DNA of 64,000 bases from assembly GCF_023935105.1 (NCBI RefSeq), contig NZ_CP096040.1, positions 992,001 through 1,056,000 on the forward strand, given 5' to 3'. Source of the DNA: Caulobacter segnis. GTDB taxonomy: Bacteria > Pseudomonadota > Alphaproteobacteria > Caulobacterales > Caulobacteraceae. The notes beneath the pieces were generated by a model. It was not told the DNA's origin. It ran no database searches and was given only the letters and a program-made list of their open reading frames with translations. Both the position numbers and the translations under genes were made by a program. Below, one piece after another: positions 1-8,362 of this stretch (positions are counted from its first letter, which is position 1; each line of letters begins with the position of its first letter).

Positions 1-204
1 GCGCCTCGGGCCACACCCCGGCCACCGCCCCTAGACTCCGTTCCCCCCGCCTGCTACACGCCCCGCCTCGCTCCCGGACCCTGGTCCTGGGGCGCGCTTG
101 TCGTTTGGGCCTCGGCTCCGGCGGCTTGATCAAATCCGTGGAAGGGCCGCCAAGCCCGCACCACGGCTCACCAGCGAGGGCTTCGGCCTTCACGAGAGGA
201 CACT
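1..204 (+). other. Upstream region and leader of rplK-rplA
   Basis: No credible open reading frame is seen here. The sequence is GC-rich, and pairable segments (for example GGCGGC near 119 and GCCGCC near 147) could fold in the transcript. A ribosome-binding site, GAGAGGA, sits just before the rplK ATG. In other bacteria L1 represses its own operon by binding the leader of the L11-L1 message. Such a site may lie here, but I cannot identify it with confidence. The operon promoter and the usual upstream neighbours secE and nusG are not visible. Confidence 0.4.
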
Positions 205-636
205 ATGGCTAAGAAGATCCTGGGCTACATCAAGCTCCAGGTGAAGGCTGGCTCGGCCACGCCTTCGCCCCCCATCGGCCCGGCTCTGGGTCAGCGCGGC
301 GTCAACATCATGGGCTTCTGCAAGGAGTTCAACGCGCGCACCGAGAACGTCGAAAAGGGCACCCCCCTGCCGACCGTCATCACGGTCTATCAGGACAAGT
401 CGTTCACCTTCGTCACCAAGACGCCCCCGGCGACGCACTTCCTGAAGCAGATCACCGGCCTGAAGTCGGGCGCCAAGCTGACCGGTCGCGAGACCGTCGG
501 CGAGGTCACCCGCACCCAGCTGCGCGAGATCGCCGAAAAGAAGATGAAGGACCTGAACGCCAACGACATCGAGGCCGCGGCCAAGATCATCGAAGGCTCC
601 GCCAAGGCCATGGGCCTGAAGATCGTGGAGGCCTAA
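205..636 (+). CDS. rplK: 50S ribosomal protein L11
   Basis: L11 of the large ribosomal subunit. It binds the GTPase-associated centre of 23S rRNA and takes part in factor binding and the stringent response. The product is 143 residues, the normal length. The N-terminal domain carries the family motif PPIGPALGQ at residues 22-30, followed by the [12 protein letters not shown] segment; the rRNA-binding C-terminal domain follows and the protein ends KIVEA. The start is supported by GAGAGGA just upstream. The next gene, rplA, begins 4 bases after the stop, the conserved L11-L1 pairing, so the two are certainly co-transcribed. Confidence 0.99.
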   Translation: MAKKILGYIKLQVKAGSATPSPPIGPALGQRGVNIMGFCKEFNARTENVEKGTPLPTVITVYQDKSFTFVTKTPPATHFLKQITGLKSGAKLTGRETVGEVTRTQLREIAEKKMKDLNANDIEAAAKIIEGSAKAMGLKIVEA

Positions 637-640
637 TCCA

Positions 641-1330
641 ATGGCTACGCAACCCAAGCGCATCAAGGCCTGGACCGGCGACCGCGACGCGGCCCACTCG
701 GTCGAAGCCGCCATCAAGCTGGTCAAGGAAAACGCCAAGGCCAAGTTCGACGAGACCATCGAGATCTCGGTGAACCTGGGCGTCGACCCGCGTCACGCCG
801 ACCAACAGGTCCGTGGCGTCGTCAACCTGCCGTCGGGCACCGGCCGTGACGTCCGCGTCGCCGTGTTCGCCAAGGACGCCAAGGCGGCCGAAGCGACCGC
901 CGCGGGCGCCGAGCACGTCGGCGCCGACGACCTGTACGAAAAGATCGCCGGCGGCTTCATGGACTTCGATCGCGTCATCGCGACCCCGGACATGATGGCC
1001 CTGGTCGGTCGCCTCGGTAAGGTGCTGGGCCCGCGCGGCCTGATGCCGAACCCGAAGGTCGGCACCGTGACCCCGAACGTCGGTCAGGCCGTCAAGGACG
1101 CCAAGGGCGGCGCCGTGGAGTTCCGCGTCGAAAAGGCCGGTATCGTTCACGCCGGCATCGGCAAGGCCTCGTTCACCGAGGAAGCCCTGCTGGTCAACGT
1201 CAAGGCTCTGATCGAAGCCCTGAACCGCGCGAAGCCGTCGGGCGCCAAGGGCGTCTTCGTGAAGCGCGTTGGTCTGTCGTCGACGATGGGCCCGGGCTTC
1301 AAGGTCGACATCACCTCGATCAACGGCTGA
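641..1330 (+). CDS. rplA: 50S ribosomal protein L1
   Basis: L1 of the ribosomal stalk, which binds 23S rRNA and helps release deacylated tRNA. It is also the usual translational repressor of the L11-L1 operon. The 229-residue length is normal. The central signature [13 protein letters not shown] is present around residues 130-145 and the C-terminal GPGFKVD segment is intact. It lies 4 bases downstream of rplK. A Rho-independent terminator follows, so the downstream flavoprotein gene is probably not a full member of the operon. Confidence 0.99.
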   Translation: MATQPKRIKAWTGDRDAAHSVEAAIKLVKENAKAKFDETIEISVNLGVDPRHADQQVRGVVNLPSGTGRDVRVAVFAKDAKAAEATAAGAEHVGADDLYEKIAGGFMDFDRVIATPDMMALVGRLGKVLGPRGLMPNPKVGTVTPNVGQAVKDAKGGAVEFRVEKAGIVHAGIGKASFTEEALLVNVKALIEALNRAKPSGAKGVFVKRVGLSSTMGPGFKVDITSING

Positions 1331-1358
1331 TTTCAGCCGCTTGAAGCGACGAAATGAG

Positions 1359-1389
1359 AAGGGCGGGGCCTTGCGGCTCCGCCCTTTTT
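1359..1389 (+). terminator. Intrinsic terminator of rplK-rplA
   Basis: GGGCGGGGCC (1361-1370) pairs with GGCTCCGCCC (1375-1384) around a TTGC loop, with one G-T wobble, followed by five T residues. A smaller hairpin, CGGCTGA/TCAGCCG, sits directly at the rplA stop codon (1324-1339). Confidence 0.9.
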
Positions 1390-1405
1390 CTTTGATCCAA
1401 GGGCG

Positions 1406-2626
1406 ATGAGCCAAGACGACCAGATCCTCGATGTCGCCGTGATCGGCGGCGGGCCGGCCGGGCTGATGGCGGCCGAGACGATCGCCCGAAGCTTCGGAAA
1501 TGGGGCCGGCAAGTCCGTGGCCGTGTTCGAGAAGATGCCGACCTTCGGGCGCAAGTTCCTGATGGCCGGACGCGGCGGGCTCAATCTCACCCACGCCGAG
1601 GATTTCGACCTGTTCGTGGACCGCTACGGCGCGCGCGCCGAGACGCTGGCGCCGATGCTGGAGGCGTTCGCCCCCGCGGACCTAGTCGCCTGGGCCCAGG
1701 ACCTGGGCCAGCCGACCTTCGTCGGGGCCAGCGGCCGAGTGTTTCCCAAGGCGATGAAGGCCTCGCCGCTGCTGCGGGCCTGGCTGGCGCGGCTGGAGGG
1801 GCTGGGCGTCCAACTGCGGACGCGGGCCGAGTGGACCGGCTGGAGCGCCGACGGCGGTCTCCTGATCAACGGTGAGGTCGTGCGCGCCCGGACGGTGGTC
1901 CTGGCCCTGGGTGGGGCCAGCTGGCCCCGGCTCGGCTCGGACGCGGCCTGGGTCGGGGCGCTCGAAGGGCAAGGCTGCGCCGTCGCCCCGTTCCGCGCCG
2001 CCAACTGCGGCTTCGACGTCGCCTGGAGCACCGTGTTCCGCGAGCGCTTCGCCGGCGAGCCGCTGAAGAACATCGGCCTACGCCATGGCGAGAAGGGCGC
2101 GCGCGGCGACGCCATGGTCGCCGGCTATGGCCTGGAGGGCGGGGCGGTCTACGCCCTGGCCGCTCCGCTGCGCGACGCCATCGAGGCTGACGGCCGGGCG
2201 GTTCTGACCATCGACCTGCGCCCCGACATCCCGGTCGAGACCCTGGAGCGCCGGCTGCACGCGCCGCGCGGCGGCCAGAGCCTGGCCAATTTCCTGCGCA
2301 AGGCGGTCAAGCTGTCGCCGGTCGAGGTCAACCTGCTGCGCGAGGCCCACGGCCTGGATCTGCCCGTCGCGCCCGCGGCCCTGGCGGCCGCGATCAAGGC
2401 CGCGCCCATCGTGCTGACCGATGTCCAGCCCCTGGACCGCGCCATTTCGGCCGCCGGCGGCGCCCGGTTCGAGAGCCTTGACGGCCTGGCGCTGAAGGAC
2501 CGCCCGGAGGTGATCCTGGCCGGCGAGATGCTGGACTGGGAGGCCCCGACCGGCGGCTATCTGCTGCAGGCCTGCTTCGCCAGCGGCGTGGCGGCCGGGA
2601 AGCAGGCGCTGGCGCGGCTGGGTTAG
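1406..2626 (+). CDS. NAD(P)/FAD-dependent oxidoreductase, HI0933/YhiN family
   Basis: Predicted cytosolic flavoprotein of 406 residues, close to the TIGR03862 branch of the HI0933 family; the physiological substrate is not established. The dinucleotide-binding GGGPAGLMAAE motif is at about residues 13-23. The family motifs GRKFLMAGRGGLN (near residue 49) and the C-terminal APTGGYLLQACFASG are present, the latter closing over FAD. Start ATG follows AAGGG. The gene sits 17 bases behind the rplA terminator on the same strand, so it may receive only read-through or have its own promoter. Its stop overlaps the stop of the convergent hydrolase-HIT gene by 4 bases (2623-2626). Confidence 0.9.
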   Translation: MSQDDQILDVAVIGGGPAGLMAAETIARSFGNGAGKSVAVFEKMPTFGRKFLMAGRGGLNLTHAEDFDLFVDRYGARAETLAPMLEAFAPADLVAWAQDLGQPTFVGASGRVFPKAMKASPLLRAWLARLEGLGVQLRTRAEWTGWSADGGLLINGEVVRARTVVLALGGASWPRLGSDAAWVGALEGQGCAVAPFRAANCGFDVAWSTVFRERFAGEPLKNIGLRHGEKGARGDAMVAGYGLEGGAVYALAAPLRDAIEADGRAVLTIDLRPDIPVETLERRLHAPRGGQSLANFLRKAVKLSPVEVNLLREAHGLDLPVAPAALAAAIKAAPIVLTDVQPLDRAISAAGGARFESLDGLALKDRPEVILAGEMLDWEAPTGGYLLQACFASGVAAGKQALARLG

Positions 2627-3984
2627 GGCTTCATCGCCGCGCGGATCCTCGCGGCCATCGCCTCCAGGTCTTTCGGATCGGCGGGCGCGTTCTCGACCAG
2701 ATAGGCCGGCTTGCCGGCGACGCGCGGGATCACGTGGACGTGCAGGTGCGGCACGCTCTGGCCGATCCCGTTGTTCTGGATCAGCATGAAGCCCTCCAGG
2801 CCCAGGGCGTCGACCTCGGCCTGGCCGACCTTCTGGGCGACCGCCATGACCTTGGCGAGGTCCTCGGGATCGATCTCCAGCAGGGTGCGGGCCTTGGAGG
2901 TCTTGGAGATCACCAGCACGTGGCCGGGCTCCATCGGCGCGCGGTCCATGAAGGCCAGGACGTCGGCGTCCTCGTAGACCTTGTAGGCGGGCAGCTCGCC
3001 GCGAATGATCCGGGCGAAGACGTTGTTGTCGTCATAGGCGGCCCGCAGCGGGATCCGCGTTCCGACCGTCGCCGCGCTCTGGGGATCGAACCGGGCCAGC
3101 CAGCGGATCACCTCGCTCTCCAGCGCGATGCGGGCGTCCGAGAAGCTGTGGTCGGTGGCCAGATAGGTCTCGGTCAGGTCCTTGGCGCCGGCCGCGCGGG
3201 CGGCGGCGGCCAACTTGCGCGTGGTGGGCGCGCCGGCGAACTCGGCGCCGATCATCAGCACCGGACGATCGGCGATGCGGGCGGAGAGCCGCTCAAGGTC
3301 CAGCTTGGCGGCGTCGCGCTCGATCTCGGCCACCAGGGCCTCGGGCGTCGTGGCCAAGGGCGCGGTGTCTGGGCGCATGCCCTCGATGGCGGTCTTGCGG
3401 GTCTGGTCGCTGGTGACGCCGGCCTTTTCCTTGCCGATGTCCCAGGAGTCGATCAGCACGGTCCCGGCCACGTCCCGCCGCGCGGTCGAGGCGCTGGCGG
3501 CCATGAAGCCGCCCATGCTGTGGCCCGCGACGACGATGCGCTTGGGGTCGATGTGGTACTTGGCGATGTTGGCGGGATCGGTCAGCCAGGCCACCGCCGC
3601 CTCGCCGTCGGCGCGGGCGTTCTCGAAGCTGAACCTGCCCTGGCTGCCCCACGAGCCGCGATAGTTGATCCGCATGGCGTTCCAGCCGGCGCGCCGCACC
3701 GCCTGCAGCAGGTCGATATTGGTCTCGTTGCCGGGGAAGCCGTGCAGGAACAGCAGGGTCGGATGCGGCTGCTCGCCCGAGGCCGTGTACAGGATGGCGT
3801 TGATCTTCGAGCCGGCGACGTCGACCTGGAAGGCCGCCATGTCGGCCGGGTGCTCCTTGTCGCGCGCGGGATCGGCGACCACGGCGCGCGGCGTCGGCGC
3901 GACCTTGGGCTCGGCCAGGACGGGCGCGGCGACCAGCGCCCCCAGGAGCAGGGCGCACGCCCCGGCGATCAGCTTGCGAGTCAT
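2623..3984 (-). CDS. Exported alpha/beta hydrolase fused to a C-terminal HIT domain
   Basis: A 453-residue two-domain protein. Residues 1-24 look like a Sec signal peptide ending VLA. Residues about 45-300 form an alpha/beta hydrolase with an oxyanion HGFPG segment (81-85), nucleophile elbow GHSMGG (Ser156) and a likely catalytic His in a TDHSFSD segment. Residues 317-453 are a complete HIT domain starting YDDNNVFARI and carrying the HLHVH triad (His413, 415, 417). HIT proteins hydrolyse or transfer nucleotide alpha-phosphates in the cytoplasm, so export would be unusual. There is no ATG, GTG or TTG codon at the junction that would start a separate HIT protein. I chose the ATG at 3984 because it begins the signal peptide. 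Divergent from the SRPBCC gene. Confidence 0.85.
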   Translation of the reverse strand: MTRKLIAGACALLLGALVAAPVLAEPKVAPTPRAVVADPARDKEHPADMAAFQVDVAGSKINAILYTASGEQPHPTLLFLHGFPGNETNIDLLQAVRRAGWNAMRINYRGSWGSQGRFSFENARADGEAAVAWLTDPANIAKYHIDPKRIVVAGHSMGGFMAASASTARRDVAGTVLIDSWDIGKEKAGVTSDQTRKTAIEGMRPDTAPLATTPEALVAEIERDAAKLDLERLSARIADRPVLMIGAEFAGAPTTRKLAAAARAAGAKDLTETYLATDHSFSDARIALESEVIRWLARFDPQSAATVGTRIPLRAAYDDNNVFARIIRGELPAYKVYEDADVLAFMDRAPMEPGHVLVISKTSKARTLLEIDPEDLAKVMAVAQKVGQAEVDALGLEGFMLIQNNGIGQSVPHLHVHVIPRVAGKPAYLVENAPADPKDLEAMAARIRAAMKP

Positions 3985-4073
3985 GGACGTCCCGTCTCCC
4001 ATCCAACCGGCTCCTGCCAGTTCTCGGTCGGGGACGCTGCTATCTCCTGGCTCAAACGGCAAGGGAGGACGGC

Positions 4074-4472
4074 ATGGCTTCGATCCACAAGGACATCCTG
4101 ATCGACGCGAGTCCGGAGACGGTCTGGGACGCCGTGCGCGACGTCGGCGCGATCCACGAGCGGCTATGCCCGGGCTTCGTCGTCGATACCGAGATGGTCG
4201 ACGACGGCGCGGCCCGCATGGTCACCTTCGGCAACGGCATGGTGGTCAAGGAAGTGATCGTCGACCTCGACGACGCCCGCCGCCGCCTGGTCTGGAGCGT
4301 TCGGAGCGAACGCCTCGCGCACCACAACGGCGTCATGCGCGTCGAGGACGCCGGCGAGGGCCGTTCGCGGGCCGTCTGGACCGCCGACGTCCTGCCGCAC
4401 GCGGCGGCCGAAAGCGTGGGGCCGATGATGGAGATGGGACTGGCGGCGATGAAGGCGCGGCTGGAAGCGTGA
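4074..4472 (+). CDS. SRPBCC (START-like) family protein
   Basis: Small cytosolic protein of 132 residues of the polyketide cyclase/START-like superfamily, a helix-grip fold that encloses hydrophobic ligands. It opens with the family pattern IDASPETVWDAVRDVGAIH. A glycine- and charge-rich beta sheet follows, and it closes with a long helix (GPMMEMGLAAMKARLEA). The start follows GGGAGG. It is divergent from the hydrolase-HIT gene with only 89 bases between them, and the rplJ promoter lies just behind it. The ligand cannot be told from sequence. Confidence 0.8.
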   Translation: MASIHKDILIDASPETVWDAVRDVGAIHERLCPGFVVDTEMVDDGAARMVTFGNGMVVKEVIVDLDDARRRLVWSVRSERLAHHNGVMRVEDAGEGRSRAVWTADVLPHAAAESVGPMMEMGLAAMKARLEA

Positions 4473-4488
4473 GGGAAGGGGGCGGGTG

Positions 4489-4517
4489 TTGATATCCCCC
4501 CGAACTTCGTCTATACG
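4489..4517 (+). promoter_or_regulatory. Predicted promoter of rplJ-rplL
   Basis: TTGATA (4489-4494) and TATACG (4512-4517) are separated by exactly 17 bases. They lie just behind the SRPBCC stop codon and 300 bases ahead of rplJ. This fits a sigma-70 type housekeeping promoter and explains how rplJL is expressed despite the terminator after rplA. Confidence 0.55.
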
Positions 4518-4816
4518 GCGCGTCTTCTCCGACGGACTCCGGTCCGCCGAAGAACCTGTTTGAGAACAACGGGGCGTGGGGTCACCAACGCCGTAATCGA
4601 GGAAGAGCCCTTCCTCGCCGTCGGGAGACAGGGATAGAGACGCCAAGTCTTCCTGCTCGTGACCACCCCTTCTTCGCGTTGGGCCGGTCCGGGACCGGAA
4701 CGCGGCCGACTTTCCTTGGAACAGGCAAATGCGACTCGCACGCGGGAGCAATTCCGCATGGGACCGCATCTGGCTGCCGGAATGGTCCGGCTGCTGTTAT
4801 TGAGTAGGAGACCGCA
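4518..4816 (+). promoter_or_regulatory. Structured 5' leader of rplJ (probable L10-L12 autoregulatory leader)
   Basis: About 300 untranslated bases with several strong hairpins. CGAGGAAG (4598-4605) pairs perfectly with CTTCCTCG (4610-4617). There are also a CGGAC/GTCCG stem near 4535-4550 and a GGTCC/GGACC stem near 4685-4700. The rplJ ribosome-binding site TAGGAGA ends the segment. In many bacteria the L10-(L12)4 complex binds a kink-turn in the rplJ leader and represses its own synthesis. Position and length fit that; the exact binding site is inferred, not seen. No protein gene is supported here. Confidence 0.55.
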
Positions 4817-5335
4817 ATGGACCGCGCTCAAAAGCAGGAATCGATCGAGTCGCTGAAAAGCGTCTTCGCCGATGCCGGCGCTGTCGTCGTGACCCACTAT
4901 ACGGGTCTGACCGTTGCGGAAATGACCGACCTTCGTCTTCGCCTCCGCAAGGAAGGCGCCGCGATCAAGGTTGTGAAGAACACCCTGGCCCTCAAGGCTC
5001 TGGACGGCAAGCTCGGTGACAAGGGCGACAAGCTCTTCACCGGTCCGGTCGCCATCGCCTACGGCCCGGACGCTGTCTCGGCCGCGAAGATCGCGGTGCA
5101 GTTCGCCAAGGAAAACGACAAGCTCAAGGTTGTCGGTGGCGTCCTGGACCAGACCAACGTGCTGGACGAGAACGCGGTGCGCGCTCTGGCGACCCTGCCG
5201 TCGCTGGACGAACTGCGTGGCAAGCTTATCGGCCTCATCCAGGCTCCGGCGACCAAGATCGCTGGCGTCCTGCAGGCTCCGGCCGGCCAGCTGGCTCGCG
5301 TCTTCAACGCCTACGCGACCAAAGACGCCGCGTAA
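4817..5335 (+). CDS. rplJ: 50S ribosomal protein L10
   Basis: L10, 172 residues, forms the base of the L7/L12 stalk. Its N-terminal domain (up to about residue 125) binds 23S rRNA, and its C-terminal helix carries the L12 dimers. The opening MDRAQKQESIESLKSVF, the segment VKNTLALKAL and the C-terminal helix ending ARVFNAYATKDAA are typical. It is preceded by TAGGAGA and followed after 46 bases by rplL, the universal order. It is probably feedback regulated through the long leader upstream. Confidence 0.99.
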   Translation: MDRAQKQESIESLKSVFADAGAVVVTHYTGLTVAEMTDLRLRLRKEGAAIKVVKNTLALKALDGKLGDKGDKLFTGPVAIAYGPDAVSAAKIAVQFAKENDKLKVVGGVLDQTNVLDENAVRALATLPSLDELRGKLIGLIQAPATKIAGVLQAPAGQLARVFNAYATKDAA

Positions 5336-5381
5336 CGGTCATCCCCGCAAATCTATCCCAATCTCTCTAAGGAACTGACAC

Positions 5382-5765
5382 ATGTCGAAGCTCGAAAAGC
5401 TGGTCGAAGAACTGTCCACCCTGTCGGTGCTGGAAGCCGCTGAACTGTCGAAGCTGCTGGAAGAAAAGTGGGGCGTCTCGGCCGCCGCTCCGGTCGCCGT
5501 CGCCGCCGCTGGTGGCGCCGCCGCCGCTCCGGCCGAAGCCGCTGAAGAGCAAACCGAGTTCACCGTCGTCCTGGTCGACGGCGGCGACAAGAAGATCAAC
5601 GTGATCAAGGAAGTCCGCGGCGTCCGTCCGGACCTCGGCCTGAAGGAAGCCAAGGACCTGGTCGAAGGCGCTCCGCAGAACGTCGTCGAGAACGTCTCGA
5701 AGCAACAAGCCGAAGAGATCTCGAAGAAGCTCACGGAAGCCGGCGCCAAGATCCAAATCAAGTAA
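5382..5765 (+). CDS. rplL: 50S ribosomal protein L7/L12
   Basis: L7/L12, 127 residues, the multicopy stalk protein that recruits translational GTPases. It has an N-terminal dimerisation helix (residues about 1-30), an Ala/Pro/Gly-rich flexible hinge (about 31-57) and a globular C-terminal domain containing KINVIKEVR and [13 protein letters not shown]. The start follows AAGGAA. In many bacteria rpoB comes next in the same transcript; here a strong terminator and about 4 kb of other genes intervene. Confidence 0.99.
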   Translation: MSKLEKLVEELSTLSVLEAAELSKLLEEKWGVSAAAPVAVAAAGGAAAAPAEAAEEQTEFTVVLVDGGDKKINVIKEVRGVRPDLGLKEAKDLVEGAPQNVVENVSKQQAEEISKKLTEAGAKIQIK

Positions 5766-5811
5766 TCTGGCCCCCGCTTTCGCGGGGACTGGGTTCCTTT
5801 GGAACTGCCGA

Positions 5812-5846
5812 GCGGCCTCGGAGGGAAACCTCCGGGGCCGTTTTCT
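5812..5846 (+). terminator. Intrinsic terminator of rplJ-rplL
   Basis: CGGCCTCGGAGG (5813-5824) pairs with CCTCCGGGGCCG (5829-5840) around a GAAA loop, with one G-T pair, followed by TTTTCTTT. A weaker hairpin, CCCCGC/GCGGGG, lies 40 bases earlier near 5770-5786. Confidence 0.92.
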
Positions 5847-6017
5847 TTGGGCTGTGAGCGCCTCGTGTCTGTGATGGGCGGGAAGCGGTCCGTGGAATCC
5901 CTCTCTCTATGAGAGATGGCTTTGGCGCGAGGGCCGCTACGGGGGAGTACCTGGGGACCGGTTTCAAGGCGGGCGGCGCCGGCGCGAACCTACCTCGCCA
6001 GGCCAGCCAATAGGCCG

Positions 6018-7052
6018 TCAATGTAGGCCGCGCGTCACGCCCTTCTCGGCGGCGACGCCCGCGCGCCATTCCCCCGGAGAAACGCCGGCCCAGTCCCGGA
6101 AAGCACGGTAGAAGGACGTGGCGTCCTGATAGCCGAGCAGGTAGGTGACCTCGTCGATATGGATGTCCGGGTCGGCCAGCAATTGCTGGCTGAGTTCGCG
6201 TCGCGCATCGGAAAGGAGGGCCCGGAACGTCGTGGCCTCACCGGTTATTCGTCTCTGCAGCGTGCGCTCGCTCATGCCCAGATCTCGCGCCACGTGAGCG
6301 ACCTCGGGACGACCGCTGGCGAGAGACCGCTTCAGCACCGATTTCACCCGGTCGGCGATCGCGTCGCTCTCCTCGATCTCCGCGAAGGCCGCCGCCAGTC
6401 CCGGCGTCACGAGGTCCAGAAACTCCGGGCTGTGGCCAGGGAAAGGCGCGGCCAGATCGTCGAGGTGGAAGGTCATGGCGTTCCGTGAGGCTCCAAACGC
6501 CAAGGGCGCCCCGTAATAGGCCTCGAGCTCCGGCGTCACGGGCCCGGGCCGGCGGTATTCAATCCGCGCCGGCGTGATGCGCCTGCCGGCGCCCCGGCGT
6601 CCCAGCTCCAGCAGGAACATGAAGCTGAGATCGACCGAGATCGCCGGCTCGGCCTCCGTCGCGAAGGGCCACGCCTTGGTGATGGTCCACCGACCGTTCG
6701 CCGCCTCGGTCGTGAACACCTCGCAGGCGCCCATCCGTTTGAAGCGCTCGATCCTCTGGATGGCGTCCCGGAAGTCGGCGGCGTAGAGCGCGGAAATGAA
6801 GGCCGGCTGGTGGCCGGAGAGGTCGGCCGCCCGAAGCAGGCGCAGCGCCATGGCGGGGTCGTCCGCGATCGTCTCGACCGCCTTCCAGATCGCGAACAGT
6901 TGCGTCGTGGAGAATGTCGCCGAGGCGTCGAGGTGCAGGCTCGACGGCAGCCCCGCCAAGCGCAGCACCTTGGGGGGCTCAAGGCCGGCGGCGCGTAGGG
7001 CGCGCCACAGCGTCGGCGGGAACCGGCCCCTGTCCACCACGGGCGAAGTCAT
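6018..7052 (-). CDS. AraC-family transcriptional regulator
   Basis: A 344-residue regulator. The N-terminal about 200 residues match the arabinose-binding-like domain common in OruR/ArgR-type AraC regulators. The C-terminal about 100 residues hold two helix-turn-helix motifs, including VAHVARDLGMSERTLQRRI and VTYLLGYQDATSFYRAFRDW. The ATG at 7052 follows AAAGGAAG on the minus strand. It lies 74 bases downstream of an alpha/beta hydrolase on the same strand, so regulator and enzyme may form one unit; the effector is unknown. Confidence 0.92.
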   Translation of the reverse strand: MTSPVVDRGRFPPTLWRALRAAGLEPPKVLRLAGLPSSLHLDASATFSTTQLFAIWKAVETIADDPAMALRLLRAADLSGHQPAFISALYAADFRDAIQRIERFKRMGACEVFTTEAANGRWTITKAWPFATEAEPAISVDLSFMFLLELGRRGAGRRITPARIEYRRPGPVTPELEAYYGAPLAFGASRNAMTFHLDDLAAPFPGHSPEFLDLVTPGLAAAFAEIEESDAIADRVKSVLKRSLASGRPEVAHVARDLGMSERTLQRRITGEATTFRALLSDARRELSQQLLADPDIHIDEVTYLLGYQDATSFYRAFRDWAGVSPGEWRAGVAAEKGVTRGLH

Positions 7053-7126
7053 CTGAATCGCTTCCTTTCTGCGCGTGCGCGGATGCTGGCCATCCTCGAG
7101 AGAATGGCCAGGAACGCTGGGTTTCG

Positions 7127-8095
7127 CTAGCGCGGGTCGACGCGCGCCTGCGACGAGGCATGGGCCCGCAACGCGGCGCAGGCGGCGGCCCAGGGGCGAC
7201 CATCGTCATCCAGGGCAGAGCGCAGGTAGGCCCAGGTCATGCGCAGGACGATCTCCAGCCGATCGGGATCCTCGTCGTCGGTCTCGCGGGCGTCGTAGCC
7301 CGAAATGCCGCCCAGCCCGTGCTTGGCGCCGAGCACGGTCATCAGCGCCTCGGCGCCGGGGCTCTCGTGGAACGGGTCGGCATGCCAGGCCGGCCCGCGC
7401 ACGGTGAGGTGAGCCGAGGCGTCGTCGCTGCCGATGACGACCAGGCTCCTGGTGGTCATGTGCGAAAAGTCGGGATTGAAGAAGGTGTAGTTGCTGGCCG
7501 CCATCTCGCTCAGGCTGTCGCCGCCTTTGCCAGGCGCGGTGAGAAGCACGCCGGCCTTGATGCGGGGCTCGAGCAGGTTGACGTCCTGGGCGTCCGGATC
7601 CTTCGGGTCGGTGAGCCGAGCGCCCAGCAGCATGCCGGCGGTTTGACCGCCCATGGAATGACCCACAACCGCGACCTTGCCGTGATCCAGACGTCCCTTG
7701 AAGGCCGGGGCCGCCGCCTCGATCTCGTCGAGACGGTCTAGGATCAGGCGCATGTCCTCGACGCGAGACCGCCAGAAGAGCGGTCCGCCGGCGGCGCCGG
7801 CCGGAAGCCCCGCGACCTTGGAGTTCAGATGGGTGGGCTGGATCACGACGAAGCCGCGCTCGGCATAGAAATTGACCAGCGGGCCGTAGCCATCCTTGGA
7901 GGGGATGTAGTTCGAGGGGCCGTGACCGTGTGACAGCAGCACGATGGGCAGGCCGTCGCCTTCGGCGGGGCCCGTGACGCGCAGTTCGAGCGGCAGCGGC
8001 CGCTCCGTCGTGGCCAGGGTGATCGGACTGACCGAGATCGTCGTCCGGGCCTCGTCCACCGGGATGTGACGCGCGTCTTTGATGAGGTTGTTCAT
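7127..8095 (-). CDS. Alpha/beta hydrolase, chlorophyllase/dienelactone-hydrolase-like
   Basis: Predicted serine hydrolase of 322 residues with the nucleophile elbow GHSMGGQT, an oxyanion SHGHGPSNY segment and acidic/His residues in the expected order. No signal peptide. Two ATG codons are possible. The one at 8095 (MNNLIKDARH) is preceded by GGAG at a good distance, whereas the upstream one at 8116 has no ribosome-binding site, so I use 8095. It precedes the AraC regulator on the same strand. The substrate is not identifiable; an ester or lactone is most likely. Confidence 0.82.
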   Translation of the reverse strand: MNNLIKDARHIPVDEARTTISVSPITLATTERPLPLELRVTGPAEGDGLPIVLLSHGHGPSNYIPSKDGYGPLVNFYAERGFVVIQPTHLNSKVAGLPAGAAGGPLFWRSRVEDMRLILDRLDEIEAAAPAFKGRLDHGKVAVVGHSMGGQTAGMLLGARLTDPKDPDAQDVNLLEPRIKAGVLLTAPGKGGDSLSEMAASNYTFFNPDFSHMTTRSLVVIGSDDASAHLTVRGPAWHADPFHESPGAEALMTVLGAKHGLGGISGYDARETDDEDPDRLEIVLRMTWAYLRSALDDDGRPWAAACAALRAHASSQARVDPR

Positions 8096-8362
8096 GGCTG
8101 CCTGCTCCGGGATCATGCCGCGCGGCGATGAGCGCCGGCGTCGTGATGGAAGCTAAGGCGTCCGCGAAATGCTTCACTCACGGAGCGCGCCATTCAACTG
8201 GCGGAATGCGCCAAAGGACTGGCCGCGGAGCGCCACGAATAGGATTCAAACCAAGCGTCGGAAGCTGCCGCGCTCGCCTTCGGCTTGGTGTCATTGACGC
8301 CTCTTGAACTCTTTCCCGTTTCGCCCGAAGCCAAGGTCCTCGAACCACCTCGGCAGGGCTTC

